Shown here: positions 17,008 to 25,971 of the stretch, piece after piece
Layout: the number at the start of each line of letters is the position of its first letter
Numbering within the stretch: the first letter of the stretch is position 1
DNA from: 13-2-20CM-66-19 sp963824395
GTDB taxonomy: Bacteria > Pseudomonadota > Gammaproteobacteria > Steroidobacterales > Steroidobacteraceae
Assembly: GCA_963824395.1 (NCBI GenBank)
Contig: CAWGPF010000001.1
Span: forward strand, 992,001 to 1,056,000
DNA length: 64,000 nucleotides
Direction of reading: 5' to 3'
Position numbers and translations under genes: made by a program
The notes under the pieces: model-generated
What the model was told of the DNA's origin: nothing
The model's database searches: none
Seen by the model: the letters and a program-made list of their open reading frames with translations, nothing else

Positions 17008-18558
17008 ATGCACAAAGCCCTGTTAGCGGCACTCCTGCTCGCCTGTGCCGGCGCCGCCCTGGCAGCTCCAGTGCGCGACAAGGAAGCACCTGCCGCCGGC
17101 AAGGCCAAGGAGGACGCCAGGGAGGCAGACAAGGCGGGCAAGGACGACGACATCAAGCTGCCGCCGTTCCCCGCTGACAAGAGCACCGCGCAAAGCATCG
17201 TGCTCGATGGCCGCGTACTCAAGTACGAAGCGACCGTGGGCTCGCTGCCGGTGCTGGATGAGAAGGGCAAGACGATCGCGAGCGTCATGTTTACCGCCTA
17301 CACCGTTGCCGGCGCAAAACGCCCGGTCACCTTCGCCCTCAACGGCGGCCCCGGTGCCTCGTCCGTGTACCTGAACCTCGGTGCCATCGGACCGAAGCGC
17401 GTGCAGTTCGGTGCCGAAGGCGACAGTCCCTCGGATCCGGCGGTGCCGCTGGACAATGCCGGCACCTGGCTGAGCTTCACCGACCTCGTCTTCATCGATC
17501 CGGTGGGTACCGGCTTCAGCTACGCCCAGGTCGGGGAGAGCGAGGCGAAGAAGCGCTTCTACAACCCGAAGGCCGACGTCGAGTACCTCTCGCGCGTGGT
17601 CTTCGACTGGCTGGTGAAGAACGAGCGCCTGGCATCACCGAAGTACCTGGTGGGCGAGAGCTACGGCGGCTTCCGCGGCCCGCGCATCACGCATTTCCTG
17701 CAGACCCGACTCGGCGTTGCCATGAATGGCCTGGTGCTGGTGTCGCCGTACCTCGACCCGGGGGCGGGCAACAACGGCGACCTGTCACCGCTGCCGTGGA
17801 TGCTGACGCTGCCGAGCATCGCGGCGGCGAACCTCGAGCGTCAGGGCAAGCTCTCCGACGCCGCCATGGCCCAGATCGTCACCTACACCCGCACCGACTA
17901 CGTGGCGGATCTGCTCAGGGGCCGCTCCGATGACCAGGCCATCGAGCGCATCGTGACACGCGTCACCGAGCTCTCCGGGCTCGATCCGACCTTCGTGCGC
18001 CGCTCCGGCGGGCGGCTCGAGACCCAGGCATACCTGCGCGAGGTCTACCGCAGCGAGGGCAAGCTCGGCAGCCGCTACGACTCCAACGTCACCTCCTGGG
18101 ATCCCTTCCCGTTCGCCCCCACGCAACGCACCAACGATCCGCTCTTGGACAGCATCATCGCTCCCACGACGACAGCGATGGTCGACTTCATCACGCGCAC
18201 CGTGGGATGGAAGTACAGCGGCCGCTACAACGCGCTCAGCTACGAAGTGAACAAGCTGTGGTCGGACGGCGCGGACGCGGAAAAAGGGGTGCCTGGCGAC
18301 CTCGAGCGCGGCTCGGTGCTGGAGCTGCGCCAGGCGGTGGCGATCGACCCGAAGCTCAACGTGCTGATCGTGCACGGCTGGGACGACCTGTCCTGCCCGT
18401 TCATGGCCTCGGTGCTTATCGTCGACCAGATGCCGGTGATGGGCAACCCGCAGCGCGTGCGGGTGCGCGAATATCCGGGTGGCCACATGTTCTACAGTCG
18501 CCCGGCAAGCCAGGCAGCCCTGCGCAGCGACGTCATGAAGATGTACGCCACGCACTGA
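17008..18558 (+). CDS. S10-family serine carboxypeptidase, exported
   Basis: 516 residues starting with a signal peptide (MHKALLAALLLACAGAALA). The catalytic serine is S218 in VGESYGG, the aspartate is D459 or D460 in HGWDDLSCPF and the histidine is H493 in GGHMFY. A lysine-rich linker (residues ~25-50) follows the signal. Family S10 carboxypeptidases remove C-terminal residues from peptides, usually at acid pH; bacterial copies are common in exoenzyme-rich proteobacteria. The gene is convergent with the MFS gene at 18592. Confidence 0.85.
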   Translation: MHKALLAALLLACAGAALAAPVRDKEAPAAGKAKEDAREADKAGKDDDIKLPPFPADKSTAQSIVLDGRVLKYEATVGSLPVLDEKGKTIASVMFTAYTVAGAKRPVTFALNGGPGASSVYLNLGAIGPKRVQFGAEGDSPSDPAVPLDNAGTWLSFTDLVFIDPVGTGFSYAQVGESEAKKRFYNPKADVEYLSRVVFDWLVKNERLASPKYLVGESYGGFRGPRITHFLQTRLGVAMNGLVLVSPYLDPGAGNNGDLSPLPWMLTLPSIAAANLERQGKLSDAAMAQIVTYTRTDYVADLLRGRSDDQAIERIVTRVTELSGLDPTFVRRSGGRLETQAYLREVYRSEGKLGSRYDSNVTSWDPFPFAPTQRTNDPLLDSIIAPTTTAMVDFITRTVGWKYSGRYNALSYEVNKLWSDGADAEKGVPGDLERGSVLELRQAVAIDPKLNVLIVHGWDDLSCPFMASVLIVDQMPVMGNPQRVRVREYPGGHMFYSRPASQAALRSDVMKMYATH

Positions 18559-18591
18559 AGGCGAAGTGGCGTGCCAGCGAGGGCTCACCCT

Positions 18592-19884
18592 TCAGGCGGG
18601 CAGTGCCTGGCCGCGGGTCTCAAGGCAGAACGGCAGCACAACGAGGCCCAGGATGAAGGCGAGCGCGGTCGCCGCCACCGGGATGCCAATGCTGCCGTAC
18701 GCGTGTACCGCGGCGCCGATGAGGAAGGTCACTCCGGCGCCGATGAAGCGCCCGAACGAGGTAACGAAGGCGAAAGCGGTGGCGCGGACCACGGTGGGAT
18801 ACTGCTCCGGCAGCCACAGGCTGTAGAGGGCGAAATTGCCGCCGCAGATGCCCAGGAAAAAGAGGCTCCCGATGAAAACCGCGAGCCCTTCGGGCCGGTA
18901 GAACGCCCAGCCGAAACTCACCCAGATGCATACCGCCATGCCGATGAAGTACAGCCCGAGCGCTGCGCGGCGGCCGAGGGCTTGCGCAAGCGCCGGCGCC
19001 GCGAGGCACCCCAGCACGGTACCGATCGAGAGCAGTCCCGTGCCGTAGGACGCCAGCCGCGCCGCCTCGGGAGGCGTGTGGCCCGCCTTCTTGGCGAGCG
19101 CGATGATGGCCGAGGGCTCGTATACCGCTGCTGCCCACAGGCCGATGATCGAGACGGTTACGAGCGCGGCGTTCAGCAGGGTGCGCCGCAGGAACGGGGC
19201 TGAGAGTATCTGCAACAGCGGCCGCCTGGCGTGCGCCACCTGAGCCGCCCTGCTCCAGCGGTCGGACTCCCCGATGCGCTTGAGCATGTAGAGCGCCAGC
19301 ACCACCGGCGCACCCCCGCACCAGAACATGGCGCGCCAGCCGAAAGCCGCCCCGACGGTGAAGTTCAGCGCCGCGGCCAGGAAGAAGCCCACGTAGTAAC
19401 CGGTCTGCAGGTAGCCTGCGCCCGTGCGCCGCCGTGATTCCGGCCACACCTCGGCAACGTAGGTGCCCGCGAGCGCCCACTCCCCACCGATGCCGACCCC
19501 GGCCAGGAATCGAAACACTCCCAACTGCCACACGTTCTGCGCGAGCGCCGCGGCGGCAGTGAAGAGTGCATAGCAGGCCACGGCGGCAGCCAGGGTGCGC
19601 GCCCGGCCGAAGCGGTCGGCGAGCGGGCCCCAGACGATGGAGGAGCCCCAGCCGAGGAGGAACACCGCGAACAGCACCGAGCCTGCGAACACTACGTGCG
19701 GCGGGGAACCGTCGAGGCCGGACTTCGGCAGCAGCTCGGTGAGTGCGGGCGTCAGCACCAGGGCGAAGATGAAGGAGTCCATGCCATCGAGGGTCCAGCC
19801 CGCCCAGGCCGCCCAGAAGCCGCGCACCTGGGCGCGGCTGAGCGGCTGCCCGGCATCCGCCAAGCCGAGGCTCGTGGTATTCAC
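18592..19884 (-). CDS. MFS transporter, metabolite:H+ symporter type
   Basis: 430 residues and 12 predicted helices. The N-terminal WAAWAGWTLDGMDSFIFALV and the loop ADRFGRARTLA between helices 2 and 3 are typical of the aromatic acid/metabolite:H+ symporter branch (AAHS/MHS-like, as in sialate and benzoate transporters). It lies just downstream of the matB-like gene on the same strand (59 nt between them), so it could carry malonate or a related acid; that link is inference. Confidence 0.75.
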   Translation of the reverse strand: MNTTSLGLADAGQPLSRAQVRGFWAAWAGWTLDGMDSFIFALVLTPALTELLPKSGLDGSPPHVVFAGSVLFAVFLLGWGSSIVWGPLADRFGRARTLAAAVACYALFTAAAALAQNVWQLGVFRFLAGVGIGGEWALAGTYVAEVWPESRRRTGAGYLQTGYYVGFFLAAALNFTVGAAFGWRAMFWCGGAPVVLALYMLKRIGESDRWSRAAQVAHARRPLLQILSAPFLRRTLLNAALVTVSIIGLWAAAVYEPSAIIALAKKAGHTPPEAARLASYGTGLLSIGTVLGCLAAPALAQALGRRAALGLYFIGMAVCIWVSFGWAFYRPEGLAVFIGSLFFLGICGGNFALYSLWLPEQYPTVVRATAFAFVTSFGRFIGAGVTFLIGAAVHAYGSIGIPVAATALAFILGLVVLPFCLETRGQALPA

Positions 19885-19943
19885 GGCTGGATCCCCCTTC
19901 CAAAGCGCGCGCCGCCGGGACTCGTAGCCGTCCTCCAGTGCGC

Positions 19944-21512
19944 TCAGCGCGCACGATAGAGTTCCGCGTAAGTGGCACGCAAGGCCTCCTTGCGCACCTT
20001 GCCCATGGCATTGCGTGGCAGCTCGGCCAGCAGCAGCACGCGCTTGGGCACCTTGTATGCCGACAGTCGCCCGCGTACGGCCTCGATGAGTGCGGACTCG
20101 GTGAGTTCGCTGCCGCCTGTGAGCACTACCGCCGCCGTCACGCCCTCGCCGAAATCCGGGTGCGGCACGCCGAACACCGCGCTCTCGAGCACGCCGGTGA
20201 TCGCGTCCAGCTCCGTCTCGACCTCCTTCGGATAGACGTTGTAGCCGCCGCTGATCACGAGGTCCTTGGCCCGCCCGACGATCCAGAGGTAGCCGTGCGC
20301 ATCAATGCGCCCGAGATCCCCGGTCCTGAACCAGCCATCGGCGGTGAACTCCGCGCGGGTCTTGTCCGGGTCGCCCCAGTAGCCGGCGAAGACGTTCGGA
20401 CCGCGCACCTCGAGCGCGCCGATGCTGCCCGGCTCAGCCGGCGCACCGCTCGACCGCTCGGTGACGCGCAGCGACACCCCCGGCAGCGCCGGTCCGACCG
20501 AGCCTGCCAGGCGCGGGCCGGCGTAGGGATTGGAGGCGTTCATCAGCGTCTCGGTCATGCCGTAGCGCTCGAGGATCGTGTGCCCGGTGCGCTCCTGGAA
20601 CTCCCGGTGCGTCTCGGGCAGGAGCGGCGCGGAGCCTGAGACGAACAGGCGCAGGCTGGCCGTGGCCGCCCGATCGAGCCCCGGCTCCTGCAGGAGCCGG
20701 GTGTAATGGGTCGGCACGCCCATGAAGACCGTGCTCGCGGACAGCTGCGCGACCACGGCGGCGCCTTCGAACTTCGGCAACAGCAGCATGCCGCAGCCGG
20801 AAGCGAGCACCGTATTGATCGCCACGAACAGCCCGTGGACGTGAAAGAGCGGCAGCACGTGCAGCAGCCGGTCCGCGCCGCTGAAACGCCACTCGTGGGC
20901 CAGCACGGTGGCGTTGCTGGCAAGGTTCGCCCGCGTGAGCATCGCGCCCTTGGGGCGACCGGTGGTCCCGGAGGTATAGACGACTGCCGCCACGGCGTGC
21001 GCGGCGTGCGCGACGCTGGGGAACTGCGGCCCGTGCCGCGCCGCAAGCACGGGGAGCGAGCCCTCACCCTCGGTGCCGAGCGTCTCCTGGCGGGCGACGC
21101 CTGCGCGCTCGAGCGCGGGCCGCAGCAGCGCTTCATCGCCCGGAGCGATCACGGCAAGGCGCGGCTGCGAGTCACGCAGCACATGCTCGAACTCAGGCGC
21201 CGTGCCCGCGGGGTTGGCGGGCACGAACACCGCCCCCAAACGCAGGCACGCAAGATAGAGGAGCACCGCATCCACTGACTTCTCGACGCGCACCGCCACC
21301 CGCTCGCCGGCGCCCACCCCGCACTGCGCGAGCGCCGCAGCCAGGCGCCCGGACTCGGCGAGCGCTGCGGCGTAGGTCACCTGCCGCCCGGCGGGAGCAT
21401 CCACAAAGACCCGCTGCGGGTGCTCGTGGGCGCCGCGCTCGATCCAGGACGCCGGATCCGGTGCCGCCGGTGGGCTCAAGGCGCTAGCGCCGCGCCCGGG
21501 CACGCAGCCCAT
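19944..21512 (-). CDS. matB: Malonyl-CoA synthetase (MatB-like acyl-CoA ligase)
   Basis: 522 residues of the ANL adenylating superfamily. Core motifs are YTSGTTGRPKG (phosphate loop), ERYGMTETLMNASNPY (A5 region), TGDLGRID and the C-terminal RNAMGKVRKE with the catalytic lysine. The ETLMNASNPYAGPRLAGSVG run, with a PGV-x-x-R stretch, matches malonyl-CoA synthetases, which use ATP to join malonate (or methylmalonate) to CoA in the cytoplasm. The start codon could lie slightly further downstream, since the first ~20 residues are not conserved-looking. The MFS gene directly downstream may be its transporter. Confidence 0.75.
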   Translation of the reverse strand: MGCVPGRGASALSPPAAPDPASWIERGAHEHPQRVFVDAPAGRQVTYAAALAESGRLAAALAQCGVGAGERVAVRVEKSVDAVLLYLACLRLGAVFVPANPAGTAPEFEHVLRDSQPRLAVIAPGDEALLRPALERAGVARQETLGTEGEGSLPVLAARHGPQFPSVAHAAHAVAAVVYTSGTTGRPKGAMLTRANLASNATVLAHEWRFSGADRLLHVLPLFHVHGLFVAINTVLASGCGMLLLPKFEGAAVVAQLSASTVFMGVPTHYTRLLQEPGLDRAATASLRLFVSGSAPLLPETHREFQERTGHTILERYGMTETLMNASNPYAGPRLAGSVGPALPGVSLRVTERSSGAPAEPGSIGALEVRGPNVFAGYWGDPDKTRAEFTADGWFRTGDLGRIDAHGYLWIVGRAKDLVISGGYNVYPKEVETELDAITGVLESAVFGVPHPDFGEGVTAAVVLTGGSELTESALIEAVRGRLSAYKVPKRVLLLAELPRNAMGKVRKEALRATYAELYRAR

Positions 21513-21809
21513 CCGCTGCGGATATCTCGGTGCGTGTGCAATGCAACCTCCCGCCGCAAAGGTGCGGATGCTACGCCGGCGCTGCCCACGGCGCGCCCGA
21601 AACCGGCGGCCACCGGGACCGCCCCGTTGACATAAGCACCTGAATCAAAAGAGCATCCGCGCTGGCGGTTGCCCGGTCTTACGATAGGGTTGCCTGCGCC
21701 AAGAGTCCGCCGCACCTTTCCACGGAGTGATCGCAATCCTCATGCCAGACGCCCCTCGCACCGCGCGCCGCTGCGCTGCCGCCGGTGCCACCGTGATCGC
21801 GGGGACGCG

Positions 21810-23282
21810 ATGAGCGACGAAGTCCTGCTCAACATCCTCGCGTCCTTCGCGCGCGCGCGTGTCCTGGTGTTCGGCGACGTGATGCTCGACCGCTTCATCT
21901 ATGGCACGGTCGAGCGCACGTCCCCGGAAGCCCCGGTGCCGGTATTGGCGCTGGATCGCACGGTGAGCATGCCCGGCGGTGCCGCCAACGTGGCCCGCAA
22001 CGTGGTCGCCCTCGGTGCGCACGTCGAACTCGTCGGCGTGGTGGGCAAGGACGAAGCCGCCGCCGAGCTGCGCGCTGACCTCGCGACGCTGCCGGCGCTC
22101 GCAGCGCAGCTGGTGGCCGACACCACGCGCCCGACGACCACCAAGACCCGCTACGTGGCTGAGCGCCAGCAGATCCTGCGCACCGACGTGGAGCTCGCGG
22201 CGCCCCTGCCCGCTGCCATCGCGCAGCAGCTGCTGGCGCACTACCGGGCCGCGCTCGGGCGGGCCGACATCGTCATCCTGTCCGACTATGGCAAGGGCGT
22301 ACTGAGCCCCGAGGTGACCGCGCAGGCCATCGGCGCGGCGAGCGCGGCAGGCAAACCGGTGCTGGTCGATCCCAAGAGCCGCTCGTTCGCCAAGTACCGC
22401 GGCGCGACGGTTCTCACCCCGAACAAGCAGGAGCTGCAGAGCGCCAGTGGCCACGACTGCGCAAGCGATGAGCAGGTAGTCGCCGCGGCCCGCCTGGTGC
22501 TCGCGCAGGGCATCTGCACGACTGTGGTCGCCACGCGCGGGCGCGAAGGCATGTCGGTGGTGAGCGCCGACGGCAGCGCCGTGCACATCCGCACCGTCGC
22601 GACCGAGGTCTATGACGTCACGGGCGCAGGCGACACCGCAGTTGCTGCGATGGCCGTGGGCCTGGCGGGCGGCGCCGACATCGCCGCCGTCGCACGGCTG
22701 GCGAATATCGCCGCGGGCATCGTGGTCGGCAAGCAGGGCACCGCGACCGCAAGTCCCGACGAGATCCTCGCGCGCCTGCGCAGCGAGGACGACTCCGGCA
22801 CCGCCGAGAGCAACTACACGCTCGAGCGCGCCCAGCTGCTGCTCAGCCACTGGCGGCGCCTTGGCCTGCGCGTCGCCTTCACCAATGGCTGCTTCGACAT
22901 GCTGCACCCGGGCCACGTGTCCTTGCTCAGTCAGGCACGGCAGGCGGCCGATCGGCTGATTGTCGGCCTGAACTCGGATCGCTCGGTGCAGCGCCTCAAG
23001 GGTGCCTCGCGCCCCATCCAGGACGCGGGCGCGCGTGCCATGGTGCTCAGCGCCCTCAAGGCGGTGGATGCCGTGGTCATCTTCGAGGACGACACGCCGC
23101 TCACCCTCATCAAGGCGCTCGAGCCGGACGTGCTGGTCAAGGGCGCCGACTACACGCTCGAGAGCGTGGTGGGAGCTGACGTCGTCCTGGGGCGCGGCGG
23201 GCAAGTGGTACTGGCGCAGTTGCTGCCCGCGCACAGCACCACCGACACGCTGCGGCGCATCGCCGCGGGCGGCAAGCCGTGA
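21810..23282 (+). CDS. hldE: Bifunctional heptose 7-phosphate kinase / heptose 1-phosphate adenylyltransferase
   Basis: 490 residues from ATG 21810. Residues ~1-330 are a PfkB-type sugar kinase (start DVMLDRFIYG, GGAANVARN, and the DVTGAGDT catalytic loop); residues ~350-490 are a cytidylyltransferase-like domain with FTNGCFDMLHPGHVSLL. HldE carries out two steps of ADP-L-glycero-D-manno-heptose synthesis for the lipopolysaccharide inner core. The following gmhB and hldD supply the remaining steps, so 21810-24856 is a complete heptose operon apart from gmhA. The stop overlaps gmhB by 4 nt. Confidence 0.95.
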   Translation: MSDEVLLNILASFARARVLVFGDVMLDRFIYGTVERTSPEAPVPVLALDRTVSMPGGAANVARNVVALGAHVELVGVVGKDEAAAELRADLATLPALAAQLVADTTRPTTTKTRYVAERQQILRTDVELAAPLPAAIAQQLLAHYRAALGRADIVILSDYGKGVLSPEVTAQAIGAASAAGKPVLVDPKSRSFAKYRGATVLTPNKQELQSASGHDCASDEQVVAAARLVLAQGICTTVVATRGREGMSVVSADGSAVHIRTVATEVYDVTGAGDTAVAAMAVGLAGGADIAAVARLANIAAGIVVGKQGTATASPDEILARLRSEDDSGTAESNYTLERAQLLLSHWRRLGLRVAFTNGCFDMLHPGHVSLLSQARQAADRLIVGLNSDRSVQRLKGASRPIQDAGARAMVLSALKAVDAVVIFEDDTPLTLIKALEPDVLVKGADYTLESVVGADVVLGRGGQVVLAQLLPAHSTTDTLRRIAAGGKP

Positions 23283-23863
23283 GCGCCGCCTCACGCCGGC
23301 GGGCGATCGTCCTCGACCGCGACGGCACGATCATCGTCGATCACGGCTACCTCGATGACCCGGCCAAGGTCGAATTGCTGCCCGGGGCGCTCGCGGGGCT
23401 GCGCCAATGGCATGCTCTCGGTCACCCCCTCATCCTCGTCAGCAACCAGTCCGGCATCGGGCGCGGGGTACTGACGTCCGGGCGCGTGGTCGAAATCAAT
23501 GCCCGGCTGCAGCAGCTGCTGAGCGCCGGCGGCGCGCCGCTGGATGGCATCTACTTCTGCCCGCACAGCCCGACCGAAGGGTGCGACTGCCGCAAGCCGC
23601 AAACGCGCCTGGTCGAGCAGGCCGCCGCCGAGCATGGCTTCGCGCCCAAGGACGCGGTGGTGATCGGCGATAAGAGCAGCGACGTGGAACTCGGGCGGCG
23701 GCTCGGCGCGCTCACGATGCTGGTCTCGGCTGACGGCCGCGCCAGCGACGGCATCGAGACGCAGGCTGACTATGTCGTCGCGAGCCTGCTGGAGGCTGCG
23801 CGCATCACGACCCAGCTCGGCGAGGGCGCGCCGACAGCAACTCACCGGGTGCTCCCCGCTTAA
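23279..23863 (+). CDS. gmhB: D-glycero-beta-D-manno-heptose 1,7-bisphosphate 7-phosphatase
   Basis: 194 residues from GTG 23279, overlapping hldE. A HAD-family phosphatase: nucleophile and acid D13 and D15 in VLDRDGTI, SNQSGIGRG as motif II, and the zinc-binding CPHSPTEGCDC loop typical of GmhB. A late GDKSSDVELG provides the second metal site. It removes the 7-phosphate between the two HldE reactions. The operon context (hldE-gmhB-hldD) settles the assignment. Confidence 0.93.
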   Translation: MSAASRRRAIVLDRDGTIIVDHGYLDDPAKVELLPGALAGLRQWHALGHPLILVSNQSGIGRGVLTSGRVVEINARLQQLLSAGGAPLDGIYFCPHSPTEGCDCRKPQTRLVEQAAAEHGFAPKDAVVIGDKSSDVELGRRLGALTMLVSADGRASDGIETQADYVVASLLEAARITTQLGEGAPTATHRVLPA

Positions 23864-23872
23864 GGCTTGCCC

Positions 23873-24856
23873 ATGTACATCGTCACCGGCGGTGCCGGCT
23901 TCATCGGTTCCAACGTGGTGGCGCGCCTTGCCGAACGCGGCGCCGAGGTCATCGTGGTCGACTGGCTGCGCAGCGACGAGCGCTGGCGCAACCTCGCCCG
24001 CCACGAGATCGCCGATCTCGTCACGCCCGAGGCGCTGCCGGGGTGGCTGCAGGCACATGCCGGGCAGGTGGAAGCGGTGGTCCACATGGGCGCCAACAGC
24101 TCCACCACCGAGACCGACGCGGACCTGATCTTCAGGCAGAACACCCGCAGCACGCTGGATCTTCTGGAGTGGTGCACGCTCAACGGCAGACGCCTGATCT
24201 ACGCATCCTCGGCCGCCACCTACGGCGATGGCGGTGGCGGGTTCGACGACGCACCCGACTTGGCGCACCTAGCGCAGCTGCGACCCCTCAATGCCTATGG
24301 CTGGAGCAAGCATCTCGTCGACCGGCGCATCGCGCGCCTGCGCCAGCGCGGCGCGGGCCTGCCGCCGCAGTGCGTGGGGCTGAAGTTCTTCAATGTCTAC
24401 GGACCCAACGAGTACCACAAGGGCCCGATGCAAAGCGTCGTGGCACGCAATTTCGCCGCGGTGCGCCGCGGCGAGGCCCTGCGCCTGTTCAAGAGCTATC
24501 GCCCGCAGTACGTCGATGGCGGGCAGCTGCGCGACTTCGTCTACGTCGGGGACTGCGTCGAGGTCGTCATGTGGCTCATCGACAACCCGCACGTCTCGGG
24601 GCTGTTCAATGTCGGCTCGGGGGCGGCGCGTACCTGGCTGGACCTGGCGCAGGCGCTGTTTGCGGCCTGCCAGCAGCCCTCGCGCGTTGAGTTTATCGAC
24701 ATGCCTGCGCAGCTCATCGAGAAGTACCAGTACTTCACCGAGGCGCGCATCGGGCGATTGCGTGCGGCCGGTTACCAGCGGCCCTTCACGAGTCTTGAGG
24801 CCGGGGTGGCTGAATACGTGCGCGATTTTCTGGCCCGCGAGGATCCCTATCGCTGA
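23873..24856 (+). CDS. hldD: ADP-L-glycero-D-manno-heptose 6-epimerase
   Basis: 327 residues from ATG 23873, 9 nt after gmhB; the frame also has a TTG two codons earlier. An extended SDR: TGGAGFIGSN dinucleotide loop, catalytic S in YASSAATYGDG and Y-x3-K in NAYGWSK. The ASSAATYG, GPNEYHKG and late EKYQYFTEA stretches are characteristic of HldD, which epimerises C6 of the ADP-heptose for LPS core assembly. Its last 10 nt overlap the convergent glycosyltransferase gene. Confidence 0.93.
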   Translation: MYIVTGGAGFIGSNVVARLAERGAEVIVVDWLRSDERWRNLARHEIADLVTPEALPGWLQAHAGQVEAVVHMGANSSTTETDADLIFRQNTRSTLDLLEWCTLNGRRLIYASSAATYGDGGGGFDDAPDLAHLAQLRPLNAYGWSKHLVDRRIARLRQRGAGLPPQCVGLKFFNVYGPNEYHKGPMQSVVARNFAAVRRGEALRLFKSYRPQYVDGGQLRDFVYVGDCVEVVMWLIDNPHVSGLFNVGSGAARTWLDLAQALFAACQQPSRVEFIDMPAQLIEKYQYFTEARIGRLRAAGYQRPFTSLEAGVAEYVRDFLAREDPYR

Positions 24857-25932
24857 GCCCCGAGCGGGACCTGCGCATAACCGGCCGCCGCACACCAGGC
24901 CTCGAACACCGTCGCCACGGACACCTGATCGGCGCGCGTGGCGACCGGCGGCCCGCCGACCGCGATGACGGCCGAGCCCGAGGGGCTGCGCGGCAGCCAG
25001 TAAGCCGGGTTCTCCGCCCCGTACAGCACCACGAGCGGCAGGCTCAGGGCCGCGGCGGCGTGCGCAGGCCCGGTATCGACCGAGACCATGCTCCGGGCGG
25101 ACTCGTACAGCGCGAACAGCTGGCGCAGCGTGGTGCCGACCACGGCCACGTCCTGCAGGCCGGCGACAGCGCGGATCTCCTCCAGCATCGGCACTTCCTC
25201 GACCGAGCCGCGCAGCAGCAGCAGCGCCGCCGGGCGCTGCGCATGCATGCGCTGCAGCAGCTGCGCCCAGCGCTCGATCGGCCACCACTTGTCATCGGTA
25301 TTAAGGCGGCGCCAGCGCTCGCGGCGCGGCCCCATGCTGCGGTGATTGCCGGGCTGAATCAGCACCAGCTCGCGGCCCGCCCAGCCCTTTTCCTGCAGCC
25401 AGCGGTCGCGCGCAGCGCGCTCGCTGTCGATGATGTGGAGGCGCGGCCCGTCAATTGCAGCGGGCGCCGGCAGCGGGTAGTCGGCCGCGGCGATAGCCGC
25501 GGGCGGGCGTGCCCCAAAGCGTTCCAGGCGATCAACGAGGTGTACCGTGCGGTCCTCGGGCTCATCACTGATGAACACGCAACGGCGCGGATCGATACCG
25601 CTCAGGCGCAACATGCGGCGAATCCGCGGCAGTTGGCGGTAGTGGCGCTCGCACACGTACACCGGGCCCGGGGCACTGTCGCGCAGCGCGCGGCGCACGG
25701 CATACCACGGCGGATCCAGGAGAAACGGCAGGTGGCGGTGGAAGGACCAGACCCGTGCGACGTCCGGGTTGCCGACGTACATCGCCGGCGTCCACGACCC
25801 CGTGCCGACCACCTGCACGGGAAGCCCGTAACGCTGGTGCAGCAGATTCAGCAACCGCGTCAGCATGACCATGTCGCCGAGTCGGCAGAAGTAAAAGACC
25901 GTGGGACCCAACGGGGGCACAGATGCTTTCAA
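24847..25932 (-). CDS. Glycosyltransferase family 9 (heptosyltransferase-like), copy 1
   Basis: 361 residues. The N-terminal FCRLGDMVMLTRLLNLLHQRYG and the C-terminal MVSVDTGPAHAAAALSLPLVVLYG are the acceptor and ADP-heptose-binding signatures of GT9 heptosyltransferases such as WaaC/WaaF. It would transfer heptose to the LPS core on the cytoplasmic face of the inner membrane. It lies head-to-head in 3' overlap with hldD, and a clear paralogue follows immediately upstream on the same strand. Which of the two acts first on Kdo or heptose cannot be told. Confidence 0.85.
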   Translation of the reverse strand: MKASVPPLGPTVFYFCRLGDMVMLTRLLNLLHQRYGLPVQVVGTGSWTPAMYVGNPDVARVWSFHRHLPFLLDPPWYAVRRALRDSAPGPVYVCERHYRQLPRIRRMLRLSGIDPRRCVFISDEPEDRTVHLVDRLERFGARPPAAIAAADYPLPAPAAIDGPRLHIIDSERAARDRWLQEKGWAGRELVLIQPGNHRSMGPRRERWRRLNTDDKWWPIERWAQLLQRMHAQRPAALLLLRGSVEEVPMLEEIRAVAGLQDVAVVGTTLRQLFALYESARSMVSVDTGPAHAAAALSLPLVVLYGAENPAYWLPRSPSGSAVIAVGGPPVATRADQVSVATVFEAWCAAAGYAQVPLGAQR

Positions 25933-25971
25933 CGTGAGTCCTGTTACAGCCTTTTGGAACAGCGGCCCGCT

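Noticed and set aside
21645..23294. Antisense open frame (549 codons) opposite hldE
   Set aside because: hldE is unambiguous; the antisense product has no family features.
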